A DNA stretch of 64,000 bases from Amorphus sp040750475 (GTDB lineage: Bacteria; Pseudomonadota; Alphaproteobacteria; Rhizobiales; Amorphaceae). The stretch spans positions 131,995-195,994 of the forward strand of contig NZ_JABJVY010000008.1 in assembly GCF_040750475.1 (NCBI RefSeq), given 5' to 3'. Below, piece by piece: positions 34,119 through 40,253 of this stretch; the stretch's first letter is position 1, and each line of letters opens with the position of its first letter. The notes beneath the pieces are model-generated. The model was not told the DNA's origin. It made no database searches and saw only the letters and a list, made by a program, of their open reading frames with translations. A program made the translations under genes and the position numbers.

Positions 34119-34795
34119 TGGCCGACGCGGCCGAGCCGCTTTTCCAGAAGCATCATCGACAAAATGACCAGGAAGGCGAACACGACCAGCCCGGCGGAGA
34201 GCAGATGCGCCGTGCCCCATTGCAGGGTTTCGACATAGTCGTAGATCGCAACGGAAAGCACCTTGGTTTCACCGGGAATGTTGCCGCCGATCATCAACAC
34301 CACGCCGAATTCTCCAACCGTGTGCGCAAAACCGAGCACAGCGCCGGTCAATAGCCCGGGGCGGGCGAGCGGAAGCGCGACCGACCAGAAGGTGTCCCAC
34401 GGGCTTGCCCGCAAGGTCGCCGCCACCTCGAGCGGTCGCTCGCCGATGGAGGCAAAGGCGTTTCGGATCGGCTGGACCACGAACGGCATCGAATAGATCA
34501 CCGAGCCGAACACCAGCCCTTCGAAGGTGAAGGCGAGCGAGCGGAGACCAAACAAGCCGCCGACCAGGCCGCCCGGTCCGTTCGGGCCGAGCAGGATCAA
34601 TAGATAGAAGCCGAGCACGGTCGGCGGCAGCACAAGCGGCAAGGCCACGATTGCCGCCACGGCTTCCTTCCAGCGCGCATTGGAGCGCGCGAGCCACCAG
34701 GCAATCGGCGTGCCGACGACCAGCAGTGCCACGGTCGTGAAGCTTGCGAGTTCTAGAGTGAGGCGGATCGGTGTCCAGATGCCAGGATCGATCAT
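34115..34795 (-). CDS. modB: Molybdate ABC transporter permease ModB
   Basis: Membrane subunit, 226 residues with about five helices, starting MIDPGIWTPIRLTLELASFT. It carries ModB signatures PLVLPPTVLGFYLLILLG and the ATPase-coupling loop EVAATLRASPWDTFWSVALP, then FAHTVGEFGVVLMIGGNIPG. It lies 122 bases after modA, a gap that contains a repeat fragment and a strong hairpin, and overlaps modC. Confidence 0.96.
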   Translation of the reverse strand: MIDPGIWTPIRLTLELASFTTVALLVVGTPIAWWLARSNARWKEAVAAIVALPLVLPPTVLGFYLLILLGPNGPGGLVGGLFGLRSLAFTFEGLVFGSVIYSMPFVVQPIRNAFASIGERPLEVAATLRASPWDTFWSVALPLARPGLLTGAVLGFAHTVGEFGVVLMIGGNIPGETKVLSVAIYDYVETLQWGTAHLLSAGLVVFAFLVILSMMLLEKRLGRVGQ

Positions 34796-34816
34796 GGCCG
34801 CCGTCCGTCTCCGTTC

Positions 34817-34846
34817 GAGTGCTTCCAGGCGAGGTGGAAACCGGTT
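34817..34846. repeat. Interspersed repeat, copy C (partial)
   Basis: About 30 bases, GAGTGCTTCCAGGCGAGGTG and following, in the modA-modB gap. By eye 25 of 30 positions match copy B at 39619. Only the first half of the repeat is kept. Confidence 0.6.
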
Positions 34847-34868
34847 TCCACATTTTCGCCGGCGCTTT

Positions 34869-34896
34869 AGAGGCTGCAGTGAACTTCGCAGCCTCT
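34869..34896 (-). terminator. Hairpin between modA and modB
   Basis: Perfect 9-bp inverted repeat AGAGGCTGC / GCAGCCTCT with a 10-base loop, about 21 bases past the modA stop. On the minus strand it is followed by TAAAGCGCC, not a T-run. It may cap the modA message and lower modBC expression, as is common after solute-binding protein genes, rather than end the operon. Confidence 0.5.
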
Positions 34897-34917
34897 ATTC
34901 CAAGTCCATAACAGACC

Positions 34918-35682
34918 CTAGTTGCCGCGACCGTAGCCGTAGCGATCGATGATCTGGCCCGCTTGATCGCCGCGCAGGAACGACAGAAAGTCCTTGGCCG
35001 TCTCATTGTCGGCAGCCGATGTCAGAAGTACGGCGTCCTGGGCGATGGGATCATACAACGACTGGGGTACGGGCCAACGCGACCCGCCGTCCTGATCGAT
35101 GATCTGGGACAGAGCGACGAAGCCGAGCTCGGCCGACCCGCTCGCGACGAACTGGTAGGTCTGAGCGATGCTGTTGCCCTGAACCAGCTTCGGCTCCAAC
35201 GCATCGTAGACCTTGAGCGCACGCATGGTCTGGACGGCGGCGGCGCCATAGGGCGCGGTTTCCGGGTTGGCGATCGCAAGCTTCTCGAACTGCCCGTCGG
35301 AAAGCGTCTCCTCGCCGGTGACCAGGTTCGGATCGAGGCTATAGAGCACGATCTTGCCGGTCGCGTAGGTAAAGACGCTGCCCACCGCCGCAAACCCCTC
35401 CTGAACCGCCTTCTCCGGCCGCGCCTGATCGGCCGCAAGGAACACGTCAAACGGCGCCCCCTGGGAAATCTGGGTGTAGAGCTGGCCCGTCGACCCGAAC
35501 GACAGCACCGCGCGATCGCCGGTCACCTCCTCGAACTTGGCCGCGATGTCCTTGGCGGCAGCCGTGAAATTCGCGGCGACGGCGACCCGGATCTCATTCG
35601 CGTCGGCGCTCGCGCCCTGACCGATCAGCATGCTCGCCGCGATCGCGACGGCGGCTCCCAGACGACCCAACTTCATTGCCAT
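34918..35682 (-). CDS. modA: Molybdate-binding periplasmic protein ModA
   Basis: Solute-binding protein for molybdate (and tungstate). About 254 residues: signal peptide (about 1-27, ending GQGASADA), then IRVAVAANFTAAAKDIAAKF, VLSFGSTGQLYTQISQGAPF and DVFLAADQARPEKAVQEGF, all ModA hallmarks. I chose the ATG at 35680-35682 after GGGGTGG; in-frame ATGs at 35694 and 35676 are possible. A perfect Mo-box palindrome lies 21 bases upstream. Confidence 0.95.
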   Translation of the reverse strand: MAMKLGRLGAAVAIAASMLIGQGASADANEIRVAVAANFTAAAKDIAAKFEEVTGDRAVLSFGSTGQLYTQISQGAPFDVFLAADQARPEKAVQEGFAAVGSVFTYATGKIVLYSLDPNLVTGEETLSDGQFEKLAIANPETAPYGAAAVQTMRALKVYDALEPKLVQGNSIAQTYQFVASGSAELGFVALSQIIDQDGGSRWPVPQSLYDPIAQDAVLLTSAADNETAKDFLSFLRGDQAGQIIDRYGYGRGN

Positions 35683-35702
35683 GATCCACCCCACAAATTC
35701 GA

Positions 35703-35730
35703 ATCGCTATATCCGCTTGAATATAGCGAT
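35703..35730 (-). promoter_or_regulatory. Mo-box (ModE/Mop-type operator)
   Basis: Perfect inverted repeat: ATCGCTATAT (35703-35712) and ATATAGCGAT (35721-35730), separated by eight bases. This is the CGnTATAT-N8-ATATAnCG architecture of ModE-family molybdate regulator sites, placed 21-48 bases upstream of modA. No ModE homologue lies in this window, so the regulator is encoded elsewhere. With molybdate the site should repress modABC. Confidence 0.88.
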
Positions 35731-35802
35731 CGTAGTCGGCATCCGCGTCGTAACGCAAGAGGCCGGCCCACCGGCCCCAGCCGGCCAGCTCCGAATTTAC
35801 TT

Positions 35803-35819
35803 TTGCAACTCATTCGCAC
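35803..35819 (+). promoter_or_regulatory. Fur/Mur-like box 1 upstream of sitA
   Basis: TTGCAACTCATTCGCAC, an imperfect 8-1-8 palindrome related to box 2, 68-84 bases before the sitA start. Its edge overlaps the proposed -35 element. It is weaker than box 2, with about three mismatches to the ideal palindrome. Confidence 0.5.
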
Positions 35820-35847
35820 TTGCAAAGATGGCAAAGGCGAGTACAGT
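35819..35847 (+). promoter_or_regulatory. Candidate sitA promoter
   Basis: CTTGCA (35819-35824), a 17-base spacer and TACAGT (35842-35847) give a plausible sigma-70-type promoter. Transcription would begin near 35854, at the edge of Fur/Mur-like box 2, so a bound repressor there would block it. This is pattern matching only. Confidence 0.45.
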
Positions 35848-35855
35848 GGCTGGAG

Positions 35856-35872
35856 TTGCAACTTAGTCGCAA
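35856..35872 (+). promoter_or_regulatory. Fur/Mur-like box 2 upstream of sitA
   Basis: TTGCAACTTAGTCGCAA is an 8-1-8 palindrome with one mismatched pair. It abuts the ribosome-binding site (AAAGGGG) of sitA. The form agrees with sites of Fur-family regulators (Fur/Mur) in alphaproteobacteria that repress manganese or iron uptake when metal is replete. The exact regulator is inference. Confidence 0.6.
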
Positions 35873-35886
35873 TAAAGGGGTACACT

Positions 35887-36804
35887 GTGCGAGTTCGACC
35901 GCAGTCCTGGATACCGTCCGCCGCCGTCGGCGCAGCGCTTTCGCTCGCGCTCAGCCTTCTCCCCGCCCATGCGGAAGAGAAATTCAAAGCGGTCACCACC
36001 TTCACCGTGATCGCCGACATGGCACGGAACGTTGCCGGCGATACCGCGATCGTGGAATCCATCACCAAGCCGGGCGCTGAGATCCATGGCTATGAGCCGA
36101 CTCCGCGCGACATGGTGCGCGCCCAGGATGCCGACCTCGTGTTGTGGAACGGTCTCAATCTGGAGCTTTGGTTCGAACAGTTCGTCGCCAATATCGGCGA
36201 CGTGCCCTCTGTGGTTCTCACCGATGGAATCGATCCGATTCCGATCGCGGAAGGGGCCTACGAAGGCAAGTCCAACCCCCATGCCTGGATGGGCGTCGAC
36301 AACGCCATGATCTATGTCGACAACATCGTCGACGCCTTCTCCACCTACGATCCCGACAACGCCGTCACCTACAAGACGAACGGCGAAGCCTACAAAGCGA
36401 AGATCCGAGAGACGATCGAGCCGCTGCGCGTCGAAATCTCTGCGATCCCGGAGGAAAAGCGCTGGCTGGTCACCTGCGAGGGTGCGTTCTCCTATCTCGC
36501 CCGCGATTTCGGGCTGAAGGAGCTCTACCTCTGGCCGATGAACGCCGATCAGGTCGGGACCCCGCAACAGGTCCGAAAGGTCATCGACGGCGTAAAGGAC
36601 CACGAGATCCCGGTGGTGTTCTGCGAAAGCACGGTCAACACCGGCCCGGCCAAGCAGGTCGCGCGCGAGACCGGTGCCCGCTATGGCGGCGAACTCTACG
36701 TGGATTCCCTTTCGCAAGCGGATGGGCCGGTTCCGACCTATCTCGATCTCTTGCGCGTGACTTCCGAAACCGTGGCCACCGGCCTCTCCGGCGCCACTAA
36801 CTGA
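35887..36804 (+). CDS. sitA: Mn/Fe ABC transporter substrate-binding protein SitA
   Basis: Periplasmic metal-binding protein of the cluster A-I family. From the GTG at 35887, six bases after AAAGGGG, it has 305 residues with a signal peptide ending PAHAE (about residue 30). The metal ligands fit the Mn/Fe type: H67 (EIHGYEP), H132 (SNPHAWMG), E198 (TCEGAFSYL) and D273 (LYVDSLS). It lacks the His-rich loop of zinc proteins. The frame is open far upstream across modA, but that is not coding. A 143-base gap with small hairpins separates it from sitB. Confidence 0.94.
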   Translation: MRVRPQSWIPSAAVGAALSLALSLLPAHAEEKFKAVTTFTVIADMARNVAGDTAIVESITKPGAEIHGYEPTPRDMVRAQDADLVLWNGLNLELWFEQFVANIGDVPSVVLTDGIDPIPIAEGAYEGKSNPHAWMGVDNAMIYVDNIVDAFSTYDPDNAVTYKTNGEAYKAKIRETIEPLRVEISAIPEEKRWLVTCEGAFSYLARDFGLKELYLWPMNADQVGTPQQVRKVIDGVKDHEIPVVFCESTVNTGPAKQVARETGARYGGELYVDSLSQADGPVPTYLDLLRVTSETVATGLSGATN

Positions 36805-36902
36805 CGGAAGTTTGGAACAAAACCAAAGAAGACCTATCGTTTTCTGAGGGCGCCGGGCGACGCCGACCATGTGCCTGGTGCTCCAAACCGGACAGGATCG
36901 CT

Positions 36903-36918
36903 CGGCCGCTGACGGCCG
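36903..36918 (+). promoter_or_regulatory. Hairpin between sitA and sitB
   Basis: CGGCCG CTGA CGGCCG, a 6-bp stem with a tetraloop, 29 bases before sitB; a second weaker pair (TTTGG / CCAAA) lies near 36808-36825. Such structures after a binding-protein gene often raise its mRNA stability over the downstream genes. No separate promoter is clear here. Confidence 0.35.
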
Positions 36919-36947
36919 GGCGACGACGGTTCGAAAGGACACGCGCA

Positions 36948-37853
36948 ATGCTTGATACCCGGCGCGCCTTGGATGGCACGGCGCCTGACGACAACCTGGA
37001 CGCCGGCATTCTGGCGCGGCATGTGACCGTCACCTATCGCAACGGCCACACCGCCCTGTTCGATGCAAGCTTCGAGGTCCCCAAGGGCACCGTCACCGCG
37101 CTGGTGGGCGTCAACGGCGCCGGCAAATCGACCCTTTTCAAGGCGATCATGGGCTTCGTGCCGGCCGCGCGCGGCGAGATCCTGCTGCTGGGGCGCACCG
37201 TGAAACAAGCGCTTAGGGAGAACCTGGTCGCTTATGTGCCCCAATCGGAAGAGGTCGACTGGGCCTTTCCCGTCCTGGTGGAAGACGTGGTGATGATGGG
37301 GCGCTACGGCCACATGGGGTTTCTGCGCCGGCCGTCCGCCGCCGATCGCGCCGCCGTCGATGCCGCACTTGGTCGGGTCAACATGACCGACTACCGCCAT
37401 CGCCAGATCGGCGAACTCTCCGGCGGCCAGCGCAAGCGCGTGTTCCTGGCGCGTGCGCTCGCCCAGGATGGTCAGGTGATCCTGCTGGACGAACCGTTCA
37501 CCGGCGTCGACGTCAAGACCGAGGAGCAGATCGTCGCACTCCTGCGCGAGCTGCGCGACGAAGGCCGCGTCATGCTGGTTTCCACCCACAATCTCGGTTC
37601 GGTGCCGGAATTCTGCGACCGCACCGTGCTGATCAAGGGGACCGTCATCGCCTCCGGCCCGACCGAGACGACCTTCACGCGCGAAAATCTCGAGCGCGCG
37701 TTCGGCGGCGTGCTGCGCCACTTCACTCTTGGCGGCGCGGACCTGCACGACGACTACCACGACGACCGGCGCGAAGTTTCGATCCTGACCGACGACGAGC
37801 GCCCGCTGGTGCAGTATGGCAATCGCACCCGGACAGTCGGAGATCCGGAATGA
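36948..37853 (+). CDS. sitB: Mn/Fe ABC transporter ATPase SitB
   Basis: ATP-binding subunit, 301 residues. Walker A GVNGAGKS (54-61), Q-loop YVPQSEEVDW, signature ELSGGQRKRVFLARALAQ, Walker B VILLDEPFTGVD and the switch His in VSTHN. The PQSEEVDWAFPV stretch is typical of SitB/YfeB-type metal ATPases. The C-terminal tail (about 260-301) is rich in Asp and His (LHDDYHDDRRE), which may bind metal. It overlaps sitC by four bases. Confidence 0.94.
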   Translation: MLDTRRALDGTAPDDNLDAGILARHVTVTYRNGHTALFDASFEVPKGTVTALVGVNGAGKSTLFKAIMGFVPAARGEILLLGRTVKQALRENLVAYVPQSEEVDWAFPVLVEDVVMMGRYGHMGFLRRPSAADRAAVDAALGRVNMTDYRHRQIGELSGGQRKRVFLARALAQDGQVILLDEPFTGVDVKTEEQIVALLRELRDEGRVMLVSTHNLGSVPEFCDRTVLIKGTVIASGPTETTFTRENLERAFGGVLRHFTLGGADLHDDYHDDRREVSILTDDERPLVQYGNRTRTVGDPE

Positions 37854-38746
37854 TCGCAACGTTTCTGGAGCCGTTCGGCTACGGCTACATGACCAACGCC
37901 ATGTGGGTCTCCGCCCTGGTCGGCGGGGTCTGCGCCTTTCTCTCCGCCTATCTCATGCTGAAGGGCTGGAGCCTGATCGGCGATGCGCTCTCCCATTCCG
38001 TCGTTCCCGGCGTGGCCGGCGCCTACATTCTCGGACTGCCGTTCTCGCTGGGCGCGTTCGTCGCCGGCGGGCTCGCGGCCGGCGCGATGCTGTTCCTCAG
38101 CGAACGGTCCGGGCTGAAGATCGACGTCATCATCGGCCTGATCTTCACCTCCTTCTTCGGCCTCGGCCTGTTCCTGGTTTCCATCAACCCGATGTCGGTC
38201 AGCATCCAGACCATTGTCATGGGCAACATCCTGGCGATCACGCCGTCCGACACGTTTCAGCTTGCGTTGATCGGGCTGGTCTCGCTTGCGGTCCTTCTCG
38301 CCAAGTGGAAGGACCTGATGGTGACCTTCTTCGACGAGAACCACGCCCGCTCGATCGGGCTGCGGCCGGGCCTCCTGAAGGCAATCTTCTTCGTCCTTCT
38401 CTCCGCGTGCGTGGTTGCCGCCATGCAGACGGTCGGCGCCTTCCTGGTGATCGCGATGGTGGTCACGCCCGGCGCCACGGCCTATCTCCTGACCGACCGC
38501 TTTCCGCGCCTGATCGCGCTGTCCGTCGCCATCGGCGCGGCGACCGGTTTCGTCGGGGCCTATGCGAGCTACTTCCTGAACGGGGCGACCGGCGCCGTCA
38601 TCGTCTGCCTGCAGACGGTGCTGTTCCTGATTGCCTTCGTGCTCGCCCCGAAACACGGCCTTCTGGCGGCGCGTCGCAAGGCCGCGCAGGCGCTCCAATC
38701 CGCCTCGATGCCAACAGAACCCGCCGTGCGGAAGGCAGGAGAATGA
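37850..38746 (+). CDS. sitC: Mn/Fe ABC transporter permease SitC
   Basis: Membrane subunit of the ABC-3 family, 298 residues with about eight to nine helices. Family landmarks: YLMLKGWSLIGDALSHSVVP and GVAGAYILGLPFSLGAFVAG, NHARSIGLRPGLLKAIFF, and AFLVIAMVVTPGATAYLLTD. It overlaps sitB and sitD by four bases each, so all three are coupled. The paralogous sitD lies next to it. Confidence 0.94.
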   Translation: MIATFLEPFGYGYMTNAMWVSALVGGVCAFLSAYLMLKGWSLIGDALSHSVVPGVAGAYILGLPFSLGAFVAGGLAAGAMLFLSERSGLKIDVIIGLIFTSFFGLGLFLVSINPMSVSIQTIVMGNILAITPSDTFQLALIGLVSLAVLLAKWKDLMVTFFDENHARSIGLRPGLLKAIFFVLLSACVVAAMQTVGAFLVIAMVVTPGATAYLLTDRFPRLIALSVAIGAATGFVGAYASYFLNGATGAVIVCLQTVLFLIAFVLAPKHGLLAARRKAAQALQSASMPTEPAVRKAGE

Positions 38747-39606
38747 CCCTCGAAACCCTGCTCCTCCCGTTTCAATTCCCCTTCATGCAGAAGGCATTCC
38801 TGATTGCCGCCCTGGTGGCGGTTCCGACCGCGCTGTTGTCGTGCTTTCTGGTGCTGAAGGGCTGGGCCTTGATGGGCGATGCCGTCAGCCACGCCATCCT
38901 GCCGGGCGTGGTCCTCGCCTGGATCACCGGCCTGCCCCTGATTTTGGGGGCGTTCGCCGCCGGCATGCTCTGCGCCACGCTCACCGGCTATCTCAGCCAC
39001 AACAGCCGGGTGAAGCAGGACACCGTCATGGGTGTCGTCTTCTCCGGCATGTTCGCGGTCGGACTGATCCTCTACACCTCGATCCACACCAACGAGCATC
39101 TGGATCACGTCCTGTTCGGCAATCTGCTTGGTGTCGGCAGCGACGACCTTTGGACGGCGGGCCTGATTGCCGCCGGGGTGTCGGCGGTGCTGCTTCTGAA
39201 ATGGAAGGACTTTCTGCTGCACGCTTTCGACCCGGCCCAGGCCCGGGCGAGCGGCTTGCCGGTGCAGTTCCTTCACTACGGACTGTTGTCGATCCTGTCG
39301 CTGACCATCGTCGCGACGTTGACCTCGACCGGCCTGATCCTGGCCGTCGGCCTGTTGATCGCGCCCGGTGCCATCGCGTTCCTGTTGGTGCGAAGCTTCG
39401 GGTGGATGCTGGTGACCGCCGTGGCGGTCTGCCTGGCGGCGATGCTGGGAGGCACCTATGCGAGCTTCTTTCTGGACAGCTCGCCGTCCGCCACCGTGAT
39501 CCTCACCTTGAGCACCATCTTCGTGGTGGTCTTCGTCCGCCGCATCCGGCTCACCGCCAAGGCGTCGCGTCAGGCGATCGCGGCGGAAACGGCAACCAAC
39601 CCCTGA
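38743..39606 (+). CDS. sitD: Mn/Fe ABC transporter permease SitD
   Basis: Second ABC-3 permease, 287 residues, parallel in layout to sitC: FLVLKGWALMGDAVSHAILP, GVVLAWITGLPLILGAFAAG, DPAQARASGLPVQFLHYGLL, and GLILAVGLLIAPGAIAFLLV. The ATG at 38743 overlaps the sitC stop. Two different permeases in one operon match the SitABCD/YfeABCD layout. A repeat with a terminator-like hairpin follows the stop. Confidence 0.94.
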   Translation: MTLETLLLPFQFPFMQKAFLIAALVAVPTALLSCFLVLKGWALMGDAVSHAILPGVVLAWITGLPLILGAFAAGMLCATLTGYLSHNSRVKQDTVMGVVFSGMFAVGLILYTSIHTNEHLDHVLFGNLLGVGSDDLWTAGLIAAGVSAVLLLKWKDFLLHAFDPAQARASGLPVQFLHYGLLSILSLTIVATLTSTGLILAVGLLIAPGAIAFLLVRSFGWMLVTAVAVCLAAMLGGTYASFFLDSSPSATVILTLSTIFVVVFVRRIRLTAKASRQAIAAETATNP

Positions 39607-39618
39607 TATCGCCGGACG

Positions 39619-39719
39619 GAGCGCTTCCAGGCCGAGTGGAAACAGGTTCGCCGTTCGGAAGCCCGTCGAAACAATAACTGAGACCCGCTCCGTGAATCCG
39701 AGAAAAGCGGAACGGGTCT
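39619..39719. repeat. Interspersed repeat, copy B (fullest copy)
   Basis: About 100 bases beginning GAGCGCTTCCAGGCCGAGTG, continuing through TTCGCCGTTCGGAA, and ending in a long inverted repeat: AGACCCGCTCCG (39681-39692) and CGGAACGGGTCT (39708-39719), 11 of 12 pairs. It lies between sitD and tRNA-Phe and could act as a transcription end for both. Copies A (5453) and C (34817) match its first part. Confidence 0.72.
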
Positions 39720-39849
39720 ATTGCCGCGCGCCGGGCCGGGCGGCTCCCCCTCTTTCAGAAGCGCACACCGCTCCAGGCGAAAACTCAGCGCACGACGATC
39801 TCTAGGTCGCCCTAAAAACTAAATGAAATCAATAGGATAAGCGGGGAAA

Positions 39850-39925
39850 TGGTGCCCAGGGGCGGAATCGAACCACCGACACTGCGATTTTCAGTCGCAT
39901 GCTCTACCAACTGAGCTACCTGGGC
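39850..39925 (-). tRNA. tRNA-Phe (anticodon GAA)
   Basis: Minus-strand reading starts GCCCAGGTAGCTCAGTTGGT, folds into a standard cloverleaf with anticodon GAA in the loop CTGAAAATC, a T-loop GGTTCGATTCC, and an acceptor stem GCCCAGG / CCTGGGC, ending in an encoded CCA. Length 76. A strong promoter lies upstream at 39973-40001. Confidence 0.98.
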
Positions 39926-40253
39926 GACCGGGAGGGGCGGGCGAGCCGCAAACCCCCGTGTTGGAGCGACGGGTTATAGAAAGTCGAAGCCGGCCTGTCC
40001 AGCCCGTTCCAACCGGTTTTGGTGATGAAATCATCGTCACCCTAGAGACCCCTCGCACACGGGTTCACGCCTCGTCGATGGGACCTCCGAGCGAAAAGCT
40101 TTCCCGAAAGCTGACACGAAGGCGACGGAGAACGAGAGCACCGGACGATGCGGATCATTCGCCCGGTGCCGTTTGAGGATCGCAGCGAGGTAGAAATCGG
40201 GGTGCCGTCGAAACGCACACCGATCCATAACCCGAAGCGCCCACTGCGGCGGC
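39926..40253. other. Gap between tRNA-Phe and the antiporter gene
   Basis: 328 bases. It holds the tRNA promoter (39973-40001) and a small imperfect inverted repeat near 40021-40041 (GGTGA / TCACC). I see no gene here; the short open frames lack family resemblance. Confidence 0.6.
39973..40001 (-). promoter_or_regulatory. tRNA-Phe promoter
   Basis: On the minus strand TGGACA (-35), a 17-base spacer and TATAAC (-10) match five of six consensus bases in each element at the optimal spacing. The tRNA begins about 48 bases downstream of the -10 element. Confidence 0.75.

Noticed and set aside
34963..36804. A 613-residue reading that would extend sitA over modA
   Set aside because: The first 300 residues are antisense to modA; the GTG at 35887 has a perfect ribosome-binding site and gives a signal peptide.
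37816..39606. A long frame that seems to fuse sitC and sitD regions
   Set aside because: Only its last 287 residues (SitD) are protein-like; the first half is out of frame with the SitC permease and has Arg/Asp-rich shadow composition. The ATG at 38743 is the real start.
40021..40041. A terminator in the tRNA-antiporter gap
   Set aside because: The pairing is only five clean base pairs with an internal bulge and has no T-run.
39958..40176. A 72-codon open frame beside tRNA-Phe
   Set aside because: It overlaps the tRNA promoter and has a basic, low-complexity product without neighbours in an operon.
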